Shown here: positions 24,620-33,710 of the stretch, one piece after another
Position numbering within the stretch: the stretch's first letter is position 1
Layout: each line of letters starts with the position of its first letter
Assembly (NCBI GenBank): GCA_965248715.1
Contig: CBDFKB010000008.1
Location: 372,001-436,000, forward strand
Direction: 5' to 3'
Length of the DNA stretch: 64,000 bases
From: CBDFKB01 sp965248715
GTDB taxonomy: Bacteria > Pseudomonadota > Alphaproteobacteria > Rhizobiales > Rhizobiaceae
Made by a program: the position numbers and the translations under genes
Notes under the pieces: generated by a model
What the model was told of the DNA's origin: nothing
Databases searched by the model: none
What the model saw: only the letters and a program-made list of their open reading frames with translations

Positions 24620-25867
24620 ATGAGCCAATATTTTGACAATTTGGAAACCCGAGATCCGGAAGAACGCGAACAGGACCTGTTTGCCCGCTTTCCCTATCAT
24701 TTGGAAAAGGCAATCGCAGCGGTGCCGGGCCTGGCCCACCATCTTTACGATTTCGACCCGATGGAGGTCGACAGCCGCGAGGCGTTGACGAAACTCCCGG
24801 TTCTGAGAAAACCGGAATTGATGGCGGCACAGGCCAAGCTGCCGCCGTTTGGCGGTTTCGTCCATCCAGACGCGCTTTCGGGAAATCGGGTTTTCATGTC
24901 GCCCGGTCCGATCTGGGAACCCCAGGGCATCGGCGCCGATCCGTGGGGCTCGGCGCGCTGTTTGTACGCGGCCGGTTTCAGGCGCGGCGACATTGTTCAC
25001 AACGCGCTCAGCTATCATATGACACCGGGCGCGTTCGTGCTGGAAACCGGTGCGATCGCCATGGGCTGCATCACCTTTCCGGCAGGAACCGGCAATACCG
25101 AAATGCAGATTGAGGCAATTGCCGCGCTTCGGCCGTCGGCATTTGTCAGTACCCCCGACTACCTCAAGGTGATTATGGAAAAGGCGCGTGAAATGGGCGT
25201 CGACATAACCTCTATCACCAAGGCAATGGTCGGCGGTGGGGCGTTGTTTCCCGCGTTGCGGGCCGAATATCAGGCCGGCGGTGTACAGGTAATGCAGTGT
25301 TATGCCACCGCCGATCTCGGCGTCATTGCCTATGAAAGCGAGCTCGATGGCAAGGTTTGCGACGGCATGGTGGCCAATGAAAACATGATCGTCGAGATCG
25401 TGCGGCCCGGCACCAGCGATCCGGTTGAGCCCGGGGAAGTCGGCGAGATAACCGTCACCACCTTCAACGATGCCTATCCGCTGGTCCGGTTTGGCACCGG
25501 CGATCTGTCAGCGATTTTGCCTGATATTTCGCCTTGCGGGCGCACCAATATGCGCATCAAAGGTTGGATGGGGCGGGCCGACCAGCGCACCAAGGTAAAG
25601 GGCATGTTTGTTGACCCCAAACAGGTGGACGCAGTGGTAAAGGCGGTGCCGGAAGTCGAACGCGCGCGTTTGACCGTCAACCGTGAAAACAGCCAGGATG
25701 TGATGACCCTTTCGGTGGTGGCGCAAAAGGGCGCCAAGATCGACATCGATCATTTGGAAGCGGTTTTTAGCAAACACACCAAACTCAGGAGCAAGGCGGT
25801 TACAGTCGCTGATCTGCCCAATGACGGCATGATCATCGACGATCAACGCGATTATGAGGGCGCCTGA
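24620..25867 (+). CDS. PaaK-like AMP-binding protein lacking the usual P-loop
   Basis: The 415-residue protein follows the phenylacetate-CoA ligase fold, with CYATADLGVIAYESE as the A5-like region, VRFGTGDLSAI as the A7-like segment and the C-terminal GRADQRTKVKGMFVDPKQV. Where PaaK has the Ser/Thr/Gly-rich nucleotide P-loop, this protein reads MSPGPIWEPQGIG, so ATP binding may be weak or different. Such homologues are common beside branched-chain-type transporters and their job is not established. It may be a divergent acid-CoA ligase or a regulatory/assembly protein. It overlaps the thioesterase frame closely and is probably part of the upstream transporter operon, although two palindromes intervene. 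Confidence 0.78.
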   Translation: MSQYFDNLETRDPEEREQDLFARFPYHLEKAIAAVPGLAHHLYDFDPMEVDSREALTKLPVLRKPELMAAQAKLPPFGGFVHPDALSGNRVFMSPGPIWEPQGIGADPWGSARCLYAAGFRRGDIVHNALSYHMTPGAFVLETGAIAMGCITFPAGTGNTEMQIEAIAALRPSAFVSTPDYLKVIMEKAREMGVDITSITKAMVGGGALFPALRAEYQAGGVQVMQCYATADLGVIAYESELDGKVCDGMVANENMIVEIVRPGTSDPVEPGEVGEITVTTFNDAYPLVRFGTGDLSAILPDISPCGRTNMRIKGWMGRADQRTKVKGMFVDPKQVDAVVKAVPEVERARLTVNRENSQDVMTLSVVAQKGAKIDIDHLEAVFSKHTKLRSKAVTVADLPNDGMIIDDQRDYEGA

Positions 25868-25868
25868 G

Positions 25869-26336
25869 ATGGCTGCGACCGGGTCTGGCGGATCAAAGCC
25901 GGTTGCATCGCCAAATCCGGTGATGAGTGCTGACGAGGTGATCGCCTATGTCAACGAAGTGTTTCCGCAATCGGCTAAAGCGGTGTCGAAATGGCGGATC
26001 GATGATCTCACGGCAGGTGAAATTACCATCGTCATGGAAGTTACCGATGATGATCTTAGGCCAGGCGGCACTGTGTCCGGCCCGGCCATGTTCAACCTTG
26101 CCGACATGACCGCCTATTTGGTCATATTAGCCCATATCGGCAAGGTGGCGCTTGCGGTCACCACCGCCTTGAACATCAATTTCGTTGCCAAGCCGCCGCT
26201 TAGTGCACTGCGCGCCACCGGCCGCTTGATCAAATTAGGCCGGCGCCTGGCGGTGGTCGAAATCCATGTCTCCAGCACCCTTGACGACCGTATCGTTGCC
26301 CAGGCAACCGCCACCTATTCGATCCCGCCACGCTGA
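25869..26336 (+). CDS. PaaI-type hotdog-fold thioesterase
   Basis: The 155-residue protein has the hotdog thioesterase pattern: ITIVMEVTDDDLRPGGTVSGP and the central helix AMFNLADMTAYLVILAHIG, with the Asp in the position used by PaaI-like enzymes. The end reads IVAQATATYSIPP. It should release CoA from short or aromatic acyl-CoA esters. It begins one base after the PaaK-like stop and closes the uptake-activation operon. The ATG at 25869 is preferred over an overlapping ATG at 25854. Confidence 0.85.
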   Translation: MAATGSGGSKPVASPNPVMSADEVIAYVNEVFPQSAKAVSKWRIDDLTAGEITIVMEVTDDDLRPGGTVSGPAMFNLADMTAYLVILAHIGKVALAVTTALNINFVAKPPLSALRATGRLIKLGRRLAVVEIHVSSTLDDRIVAQATATYSIPPR

Positions 26337-26356
26337 CCAGGGTCAGGGCCCATTGT

Positions 26357-26686
26357 TAGAGTCTTTCATGTTTAAATGGACGCGATTTGATGGGTAGGAT
26401 TTTTCGTTTCAGCGAGGAAAGACCACAGCGCGATATGAATATCGGGCGAGGAACTTGACGAAGTTGAGGCGGAAAAGACGTCCAAGCAGAATTGTGAAGA
26501 GCTCATTGAAAATGCGCGGTAATCTGCGAAAATGCGTGGTAATCTGCAAATTGTTGCAACTTGCTCTTTGGCGCCCCGACCGCGTCGCACAATGCTTACG
26601 ATGATTACACCGCGGCGCATCACGCTTCTTGTCGGAACACAAAATAGCTGCGTTCAAACGCCCCCATTTAAACATGAAAGGCTCTA
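26357..26686. mobile_element. 330-bp element with 23-bp inverted ends (MITE-like)
   Basis: The left end 26357-26379 (TAGAGTCTTTCATGTTTAAA and three more bases) and the right end 26664-26686 are inverted repeats with a single mismatch. No coding frame is convincing inside. The interior has a small direct repeat, ATGCGCGGTAATCTGC / ATGCGTGGTAATCTGC (about 26512-26547). The right terminal CTA is also the stop codon of the MttB-like gene on the minus strand. The terminus recurs at 10573-10585. No clear target duplication is visible. Confidence 0.65.
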
Positions 26687-28234
26687 GCGCGGTAACCGGA
26701 TCGGAAATTCGGTGCGGACTAGCGCGTCCACGTCGGGCGGCAATGCCACCGGATTGCGCATATCGAGAATTTCGTGTTTGCGGCGGATTGCATTGGCGAT
26801 TAGGTCTGGCTTGTTGTTTTCTACCCATTCCTTCGGACTAGTGCGGTCGCCAAGTGCGGGATAGACATATTCGGTTTGCATCAGCGACAAGGTTTGATCG
26901 CTACCGAGATAATGGCCAGGTCCTTCGAGACACACATTGCGCATCACCTCGACCGAAAGCGTATCTTCATTGACCTCTATACCGCGTACACAGCGCAGGC
27001 ACTGGCCGATCATGTCATTGTCGATGATCAGGGATTCCATACAAAAGCCCAGCAGGGACGCATGCATGCCAACACTTTCATAAACCAGATTAAGCCCGGC
27101 AAGCCCGGCCATCACGTTGGAGATCGCCTTTTCATAACCCGCTTGCATGTCGGGCAATTTGGCGTCGGCGATGCCGGCTGCAGCACCACAGGGCAAACCG
27201 TAGAAATTGCCCATTTGCGCGCAGGCTGCGGTCAACAATGCCTGCTCGCCGGACCCACCCGACATCGCCCCGGTTCTTAGATCGGAGACGAACGGCCAGG
27301 TGCCAAAGATTGCTGGATGACCGGGCTTGAGCGCGTTGACGTAGACCACGCCGGCCAGACATTCGGCGACCGCCTGAACCACCGTACCGGCAATCGGTGC
27401 CGGCGAAGTAGCACCGGCTTGTCCGGCCGACAACAGCAGCACCGGCATGCCGCCGGCAATACAATCTTCCATGATGTCGCAGGCGTCAGTGGCGAATTTT
27501 AGTGGCGGTACCACGAAACAATTAGAGTTGGAAACGAACGGCCGCGCCCGCCATGCTTCCTTAGAGCCGGCGATCATGTGCAGTAGCTTAAACACGCCGT
27601 CGAGATAGTCGCGATGCACGAAACTGGTGCCGATATGTTTGGTGGTGCCGGAGACGCAAGCGTAGACCGTGTTGATATCAAGTTCGTAATTATCGCTCAG
27701 ATCACGGGTCACTATCGGCCGTTGGAAAAAATGAACATTGTCCAATTGCTCAGCAATGCGGGCGGCGGCGTAAAGATCGGCCAGGGTCGAATCGCGGTAT
27801 TCGCGCTTTTCCACATCGACCAGATGCACTGCAGCACCGGCGGTGCCGTAGTGAACCCGGTAAGGTGCGATTTCCAAATCATAGGCCGGGTTGCGGGCGT
27901 AAAGGGTAATGTCCTTTGCCGCTATTTCCACCATGTGTTCGACCAGCGCCGGGGGAAAACGCAACCTCTTGTCGGCTCCGTAGACAGCGCCAGCGGCGGT
28001 CATGGCCGCGATGCCGGTTTCGGTTGCGTCAGCGAAACCGATTTCCTCCAGTACCTTCAGTACCGAAGCATGGATCGTGGCGATGTCGCTGTCGTTAAGC
28101 GGTGTGTATTTGCCACCGGTTAGGCCTGGGCGCACTGGGCGTACATTTTCCGCCAATGGTGCCGCCCGCATCGCCTTGCGGGCCTCGCGCCCGCCTGAAC
28201 GGCGGCTCTTTTTCTCAGCAATTGCTTCAGCCAT
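26684..28234 (-). CDS. MttB-family (trimethylamine methyltransferase-like) protein
   Basis: This 516-residue protein belongs to the MttB superfamily (COG5598), which demethylates tertiary and quaternary amines by passing the methyl group to a corrinoid protein. Visible family regions include GTTKHIGTSFVHRDYLDGV, SAGQAGATSPAPIAGT and the late YPALGDRTSPKEWVE. The frame has no internal amber codon, so this is a non-pyrrolysine member. Characterised members of that group (MtgB, MtpB, MtcB) act on betaines. No corrinoid protein or methylcorrinoid:THF methyltransferase is encoded in the window. The ATG at 28234 has GGGAGGAAAT upstream. It is the last gene of an eight-gene same-strand run. Confidence 0.85.
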   Translation of the reverse strand: MAEAIAEKKSRRSGGREARKAMRAAPLAENVRPVRPGLTGGKYTPLNDSDIATIHASVLKVLEEIGFADATETGIAAMTAAGAVYGADKRLRFPPALVEHMVEIAAKDITLYARNPAYDLEIAPYRVHYGTAGAAVHLVDVEKREYRDSTLADLYAAARIAEQLDNVHFFQRPIVTRDLSDNYELDINTVYACVSGTTKHIGTSFVHRDYLDGVFKLLHMIAGSKEAWRARPFVSNSNCFVVPPLKFATDACDIMEDCIAGGMPVLLLSAGQAGATSPAPIAGTVVQAVAECLAGVVYVNALKPGHPAIFGTWPFVSDLRTGAMSGGSGEQALLTAACAQMGNFYGLPCGAAAGIADAKLPDMQAGYEKAISNVMAGLAGLNLVYESVGMHASLLGFCMESLIIDNDMIGQCLRCVRGIEVNEDTLSVEVMRNVCLEGPGHYLGSDQTLSLMQTEYVYPALGDRTSPKEWVENNKPDLIANAIRRKHEILDMRNPVALPPDVDALVRTEFPIRLPR

Positions 28235-28316
28235 CAATTTCCTCCCGCCGGAGCGGATTTCAGCTTCAAACTAAACAGACCCTAGGTTCATGTGCTACAA
28301 CTCACCGTATCGTTCC

Positions 28317-29156
28317 TTACCGCGCCGCGCCGATCTTGATCAGGTTTTCGATCTCGCTAAATGACATGCCGGTCTCGGCCAAATCGAATGTACCGGTTTC
28401 GACAATACGCTTTGCGGCCGCAATTGCTGCGCCATATGCGACCCGCGAAAGCGCAGAGCCCAAGCTAATCCTGGCAACACCGACATTTCGTAACGCTTCG
28501 ACTGTCAATCCTTTCGGGCTTATCCCGACCACCACATTGACCGGCTTTTCGAGCGAGCGGCAGACTTTTTCGATTGCTGCCAGATCAGGCAGGCCAGGCG
28601 CATACAGGACATCGGCACCAGCGGCCTCGAACGCCTGTAATCGTTTGATCGTGTCGTCCAGATCCGGGCGGCCGTGCAAGAAGTTTTCAGCGCGCGCGGT
28701 CAAGGTGAACGGAAATCCGATCGAGCGTGATGCTTCCACCGCAGCGCTGATGCGTTCAACCGCGTCGGCGAACGGATAGATCGGGTTTTCCTGATCGCCA
28801 GTGACATCTTCAATCGTGCATCCGACCAAGCCGGCCTCGGCGGCGATTGCGACGGTTTCGGCGACAATTTCCGGTGTGGCGCCGAAGCCATCTTCCAAAT
28901 CCGCACTAACCGGCAGCTCTGTCGCTTTGACTATTTCGCGGCAATGTTCGATTGCGCTTGCGCGCGACGTTACACCGATCTGGTCAACATCACCCATTGA
29001 GAAGGCAAAACCGGCGCTGGTGGTAGCAAGCGCGTCGAACCCTAACCCGGCCATCATCCGCGCAGAACCGATGTCCCACGCATTGGGCATTACAAAGGCC
29101 GCGCCCGGTTGGTGCATGGTGCTAAACTTTTCGGCTTTCGCTGCTTGCCGGTTCAT
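28317..29156 (-). CDS. Isocitrate lyase/PEP mutase-family lyase
   Basis: The 279-residue TIM-barrel protein shows the family pattern: AFVMPNAWDIGSARMMAGLG at the N terminus, the metal-site DLEDGFGATPE, CTIEDVTGD, and PLTARAENFLHG-like FTLTARAENFLHGR. Members cleave or form C-C or C-P bonds next to a 2-oxoacid, for example oxaloacetate decarboxylase or methylisocitrate lyase. The subgroup is not resolved. It lacks the KKCGH active-site loop of true isocitrate lyase, which is encoded elsewhere in the window. It overlaps the upstream FAD/GcvT gene by 4 bp. Confidence 0.83.
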   Translation of the reverse strand: MNRQAAKAEKFSTMHQPGAAFVMPNAWDIGSARMMAGLGFDALATTSAGFAFSMGDVDQIGVTSRASAIEHCREIVKATELPVSADLEDGFGATPEIVAETVAIAAEAGLVGCTIEDVTGDQENPIYPFADAVERISAAVEASRSIGFPFTLTARAENFLHGRPDLDDTIKRLQAFEAAGADVLYAPGLPDLAAIEKVCRSLEKPVNVVVGISPKGLTVEALRNVGVARISLGSALSRVAYGAAIAAAKRIVETGTFDLAETGMSFSEIENLIKIGAAR

Positions 29157-31618
29157 GCCTTTACCCGCTCCGCTGCCGGGTCATACATCGGCTTAAGGCT
29201 GGCCTCGGCGCCAACCCGCACCCCAGCAATCTCAATCTCATAGGTGGAAGCGAGCAGCGCTTGCCGGTTTTCGCCAGCTTCAAGCGGCACGTAGCCCATG
29301 CCGATGGCAGCGCCAAGATGATGGCCGTAATTACCCGATGTTAAGTAGGAGACGATCTTGCCGTCGCGGATCAGTGGTTCGTTGTGATAAAGAAGTGGTT
29401 CCGGGTCTTTCAGCTTGAACTGCAATAAGTGTCTTGAAAGCCCCTCATCCTTTTTGCGCAACACCGCGTCACGGCCGATAAATTCGCCCTTGCCGGTCTT
29501 GACCGCGAAACCAAGCCCTGCCTCCAATACATGATCCTCATCGGTGATATCGTGGCCGAAATGGCGAAACGCCTTTTCGATCCGGCATGAATCGAGCACA
29601 TGCATGCCGGCAAGTTTTAGCCCATGGTCGGCGCCGGCTTCGATCAAGGTTTCGAAAATGTGCCCGGCCTGGTCGCTGGCGGCATAGATTTCCCAACCTA
29701 GCTCGCCCACATAGGTTACCCGGTGGGCACGGGCGATCCCCATGCCGATTTCAATTTCCCGCACGGTGCCAAACGGATGTGCCTGATTGGAAAAATCGTT
29801 CGGGCTGACCGCTTGCAGTAGCGCCCGCGAATTGGGGCCCATGACCGCGAAGGCGGCCTCGGCGGCAGTAATATCTGTGGCGACCGCATGGGCACCATCG
29901 GCGGTATGGCGCTTCAGCCAGGCCATATCACGGTGCAAGGTCGCGGCCGGGGTGATGATCAGGAACTCGGTTTGCGACAATCTGGTGACAGTGACATCGG
30001 CTTCGATGCCACCATGGCGATTGAGGAACTGAGTGTAGACCAACCGGCCCGGCGTCACATCCACATCGTTGCCGCAGACATTTTGCAACACAGCCGGTGC
30101 GTCCTTACCCTCGACGCGAATTTTGCCGAACGACGACATGTCGAATAGGCCAACCTGGTTGCGTACGCTAAGATGTTCAGCGCAGGCAAATTCGAACCAG
30201 TTTTGCCGTTTCCAACTATAACGATATTCGGCCTTTTCTCCTTCAGGCGCGAACCAGTTGGGCCGCTCCCACCCGGCGGTAACACCGAAACAGGCGCCGT
30301 TTTGTTTCAACTGTTGGTGCACCGGCGAGCGGCGGATACCGCGCGCGGTTTCCGGCTGACGGTAGGGGAAATGGTCGGCGTAAAGCAGGCCCAGGGTCTC
30401 GCTGACCCGCTCGCGCAAATAGTAGCGGTTCTTTTGGAACGGCTGCACGCGGCGGATGTCGACCTCCCAAAGATCGAACGGCGCTTCGCCATCATTGATC
30501 CATTGCGCCAGGGCGAACCCGGCACCGCCGGCCGAAACGATGCCGATCGAATTGTAGCCGCAGGCCATCCAGAAGCCAGCCAGTTCCGGCGCCTCACCGA
30601 GATAATACACATCGTCCGGGGTAAAGCTTTCCGGCCCGTTGAAAAAGGTGTGAATGCCGGCGGTGCTGAGCATCGGCATACGGTTGACTGCATGTTCGAG
30701 GATCGGCTCGAAATGGTCGAAATCCTCCGGCAATTGGTCGAAACAGAAATCCTCGCGAATGCCATCCATGCCCCATGGTTTGGCCTTGGGTTCAAACGCG
30801 CCGAGCATCATCTTGCCGGCGTCTTCCTTGTAGTAGGCACATTCGTCCGGTACCCGCAGCACCGGCAATCTGCCGAGATCTTTGATCGGTTCGGTGACGA
30901 TGTAGAAATGCTCGCAAGCGTGCAGCGGAATGTTGACGCCGGCCGCCGCACCGAATTCGCGCGCCCACATGCCGGCGCAGCAGACCACCACATCAGTGTC
31001 AATGGTGCCAGTTTCTTCGCCGCGTTGCCAGGTAAGCCCGGTTACCCGTCCGCCGGCCTGCTGAACAGCGGAAACCTTGACGCCCTCGAAAATTTTCGCG
31101 CCCATCTGTCGCGCGCCCTTAGCCAGTGCCATGGCGATGTTGGCCGGGTCGCACTGGCCGTCGTGCGGCAGATGCACCGCAGCCACCACATCATCGATAT
31201 TGAGATGGGGGTAAAGGTTCTTGGCCTCCGACGGCGAAATTTCATTGACATCGACATCAAACGCGCGTGCCAACGACGCTTGGCGGTAGATTTCCTCCTT
31301 GCGTTCCTCGGTTAGCGCCACGGTGACCGAGCCGTTCTGACGCATGCCGGTGGCGATCCCGGTCTCGGCTTCCAATTTGACGTAGAGTTCGGCGGAATAT
31401 TTCGCCAGCCGGGTCATGTTTTGCGACGAACGCAATTGTCCGATCAGACCGGCCGCGTGCCAGGTGGTACCACTGGTCAATTGCTGGCGCTCCAATAGCA
31501 CCACGTCCTTCCAGCCGAGCTTGGCCAGATGGTAGGCAAGCGAACAGCCAGACACGCCGCCGCCGATTACCACCGCGCGTGCTTTGCCGGGAATTTCCGC
31601 CCGTCTTTTATCAGCCAT
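29153..31618 (-). CDS. FAD-dependent dehydrogenase with GcvT domain (dimethylglycine dehydrogenase-like), copy 1
   Basis: The 821-residue protein has an N-terminal DAO/FAD domain (AVVIGGGVSGCSLAYHLA) with TSGTTWHAAG, whose His is the usual site of covalent FAD attachment in dimethylglycine and sarcosine dehydrogenases. From about residue 420 onward there is a GcvT-type folate-binding domain (FDMSSFGKIRVEG, then YVGELGWEIY). Such proteins oxidatively demethylate an N-methyl amine and pass the carbon to tetrahydrofolate. The ATG at 31618 with AGGAGG upstream removes about 20 residues from the longest frame. A paralogue of the same design lies at 34888. Confidence 0.9.
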   Translation of the reverse strand: MADKRRAEIPGKARAVVIGGGVSGCSLAYHLAKLGWKDVVLLERQQLTSGTTWHAAGLIGQLRSSQNMTRLAKYSAELYVKLEAETGIATGMRQNGSVTVALTEERKEEIYRQASLARAFDVDVNEISPSEAKNLYPHLNIDDVVAAVHLPHDGQCDPANIAMALAKGARQMGAKIFEGVKVSAVQQAGGRVTGLTWQRGEETGTIDTDVVVCCAGMWAREFGAAAGVNIPLHACEHFYIVTEPIKDLGRLPVLRVPDECAYYKEDAGKMMLGAFEPKAKPWGMDGIREDFCFDQLPEDFDHFEPILEHAVNRMPMLSTAGIHTFFNGPESFTPDDVYYLGEAPELAGFWMACGYNSIGIVSAGGAGFALAQWINDGEAPFDLWEVDIRRVQPFQKNRYYLRERVSETLGLLYADHFPYRQPETARGIRRSPVHQQLKQNGACFGVTAGWERPNWFAPEGEKAEYRYSWKRQNWFEFACAEHLSVRNQVGLFDMSSFGKIRVEGKDAPAVLQNVCGNDVDVTPGRLVYTQFLNRHGGIEADVTVTRLSQTEFLIITPAATLHRDMAWLKRHTADGAHAVATDITAAEAAFAVMGPNSRALLQAVSPNDFSNQAHPFGTVREIEIGMGIARAHRVTYVGELGWEIYAASDQAGHIFETLIEAGADHGLKLAGMHVLDSCRIEKAFRHFGHDITDEDHVLEAGLGFAVKTGKGEFIGRDAVLRKKDEGLSRHLLQFKLKDPEPLLYHNEPLIRDGKIVSYLTSGNYGHHLGAAIGMGYVPLEAGENRQALLASTYEIEIAGVRVGAEASLKPMYDPAAERVKA

Positions 31619-31708
31619 TAAGATGGGCCTCCTGAAAATTCGGGTGTTTGGCCAGCCATTTGGTATGTGGCCCAATACTACATGGACAAATCGCGCCGTG
31701 GATTGGCA

Positions 31709-32791
31709 TCATTTCACCTCTGGTGGGATCAGCACCAACTTGCCGGCAAAGCGCTTAGATTGAAAATCTTCCTGTGCGACAGTGATGTCGGCCAGCGGAT
31801 AGGTCTTGGAGACCAGCGGCCGCACCTTGCCTGCATTGATCAGTTCGACCAGCCGGGCAAAGACCTCCCGTGACTGGTAGGTGCAGCCATAGATGGTTAG
31901 ATCGTTAAGATAGATGGTGCGCAAATCCGCTTCGACGATTGGACCGGCGATGGCCCCGGCCACCGCGTAGCGCCCGCCTGGTTTAAGCCCATCGATGAGC
32001 CCGTCCCAGGCAGGCCCGCCGACCAGGTCGATTGCCACATCAAAAGTTTGCGCCGGTGCGGTTTCGCCACGATCCAGTACATGGTCAGCGCCGGCGTCGC
32101 GAACCGCTTGTTGTTTGGCAGTTGAGGCGATGCCGGTAACCTTAGCGCCGCGTAGCTTTGCAAGCTGCACCGCCGCCAGCCCAACCCCGCCGGAAGCGCC
32201 GGTGACCAACACATTGTCGGTTAACGCGACATCGGCGCGCGCCAACAATCCTTCGGCGGTGCCGAACGCGCATGGCATGGCGGCAATTTCGATATCGGTT
32301 AGTGGCGAAGCACTGACATCATGGGTCTGATCGGCGTCGATCAGACAATATTGCGCGAAAGCACCGTCGAGTTCCGACCCAATGCAGCGAAATTTTATCG
32401 GCTCATCTTGGGTCGGTATCGGCTGGTTGACCGGCGTGGTTACCCGCGCGCCGAGCGGCAACCCTTCAACCCCTTGGCCAAGTGCCACCACTTCGCCACA
32501 CAGATCGGCGCCCTGAATGCGCGGAAATATAAGCGCGCCACCCCAACCGCCAGCCTCGATTTCAATATCAGCGTCGATTACCTCGGTCGCTTCGCGTATT
32601 TCCTTGGCATACCAGCCGATCCGCGTGTTGATGTCGGTATTGTTGACGCCGGCGGCCAGCACCCGGGTCAGCACCTGGCCCGGGCCGGGCAGTGGCACTT
32701 TGATATCGTCACGCCATTGCAATACCTCAGGCCCGCCATGGCGGGTCAGGTGAACGGCGCACATTCGGGTTGGAAGTGCCAAATCAGCCAC
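31709..32791 (-). CDS. Zinc-type alcohol dehydrogenase/quinone oxidoreductase (MDR family)
   Basis: This 360-residue medium-chain dehydrogenase/reductase has a GroES-like N-terminal half and a Rossmann NAD(P) motif VLVTGASGGVGLAAVQLAK. The zinc-binding cysteines of true alcohol dehydrogenases are largely missing, which favours the quinone oxidoreductase-like or enoyl reductase-like branch. Its GTG start overlaps the upstream homocysteine methyltransferase gene by 8 bp. An internal ATG at 32764 is also possible. Its role in the methylamine-type operon is unknown; it may reduce an aldehyde or enone intermediate. Confidence 0.82.
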   Translation of the reverse strand: MADLALPTRMCAVHLTRHGGPEVLQWRDDIKVPLPGPGQVLTRVLAAGVNNTDINTRIGWYAKEIREATEVIDADIEIEAGGWGGALIFPRIQGADLCGEVVALGQGVEGLPLGARVTTPVNQPIPTQDEPIKFRCIGSELDGAFAQYCLIDADQTHDVSASPLTDIEIAAMPCAFGTAEGLLARADVALTDNVLVTGASGGVGLAAVQLAKLRGAKVTGIASTAKQQAVRDAGADHVLDRGETAPAQTFDVAIDLVGGPAWDGLIDGLKPGGRYAVAGAIAGPIVEADLRTIYLNDLTIYGCTYQSREVFARLVELINAGKVRPLVSKTYPLADITVAQEDFQSKRFAGKLVLIPPEVK

Positions 32792-33710
32792 CTATCAATC
32801 GGTGACCGGCGGCGCTAAGCCTTTTTGCCAGTTCGGCAATGTGGCTTGGTCCGACCTCGCAACAACCGCCGATGATGGTAGCGCCTGCGTCTACCCAGTT
32901 AAGAGCGTGTTCGGCATATGCATCCGGACTAAGATCGGTCCTAACCTTGAGCATATCGACAGTTTTTCCTGGCTGAAAATCATCAGGAATGGGAGAAAAG
33001 CCGTTGGCATAACCGCCAAATCGGCGGCCATCGGCGGCAAGGGCTGGCATGCCGGTGGTCATCATTTCCGGCGGACAACAGTTAAACAACAAGGCGTCTA
33101 CCTTAATGCCGTCGAGTGCGGCGATTGCCGCTTGTACGGTTTCGCCGGAGCGCAACCGCGGCAAGCCGTCGGGGTTGTTTTTTTCGGCCAGCGTCCATGC
33201 CACCCATACCGGTTTGCCGGTTTCAGCGGCAGCGACCGCCGCCATCCGTGCTTCCGATGCCTTGGACATGGTTTCACAAATGAACAGATCCACATGGGGC
33301 GCTTCGATTTCCGCAAGTTCGCGATATTCGGCCAGCAATTCATCATCCGGGGCTAAAAGTTCCGGCCGGTAGGAACCGGGCAACGGCGGCAAGCAGCCGG
33401 CAATTTTTGCTTCAACGCCGACCGCATCACGGGCCGCGTGGGCCAGATCAATCGCCTTTTTCTGCATCGGCAGAAATTGTTCCGGGGCGCCAAATTTTTC
33501 GTAACGACCACGGGTCGCGGCATAAGTGTTCAATGTCAGGACCTGGGCACCGACGCGCAGATAATCTTCATGCACAGCTTGCACCAGCTCTGGCTCGTGC
33601 AACATCACGAAGGCCGACCATTGCGGGTGGGCCGGGTTAGATGAGCGGCGGACCAGTTCCTGGCCCATGCCACCATCGAGCAGGACGATATCGGGTTTTG
33701 TACCGGTCAT
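32784..33710 (-). CDS. Homocysteine S-methyltransferase-family protein (MmuM-like)
   Basis: The 308-residue protein has the Pfam S-methyl_trans barrel: LLDGGMGQELVRR at the start, the first zinc Cys in LLFNCCPPEMM, and the Cys pair in TIIGGCCEVGPSH. All zinc ligands are present. Enzymes of this family move a methyl group from S-methylmethionine or a betaine to homocysteine. Placed among demethylases, it could use a quaternary amine as direct methyl donor, as betaine-homocysteine methyltransferase does; that is inference. It is coupled to both neighbours by overlaps. Confidence 0.87.
   Translation of the reverse strand: MTGTKPDIVLLDGGMGQELVRRSSNPAHPQWSAFVMLHEPELVQAVHEDYLRVGAQVLTLNTYAATRGRYEKFGAPEQFLPMQKKAIDLAHAARDAVGVEAKIAGCLPPLPGSYRPELLAPDDELLAEYRELAEIEAPHVDLFICETMSKASEARMAAVAAAETGKPVWVAWTLAEKNNPDGLPRLRSGETVQAAIAALDGIKVDALLFNCCPPEMMTTGMPALAADGRRFGGYANGFSPIPDDFQPGKTVDMLKVRTDLSPDAYAEHALNWVDAGATIIGGCCEVGPSHIAELAKRLSAAGHRLIGG

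Noticed and set aside
26684..28234. Pyrrolysine-containing trimethylamine methyltransferase
   Set aside because: The reading frame is full length with no in-frame TAG, and no pyl genes are visible. The same applies to the copy at 47683.
30173..31315. 380-codon frame opposite the FAD/GcvT gene
   Set aside because: It is a shadow frame produced by codon bias on the other strand. The minus-strand protein has clear FAD and folate domains.
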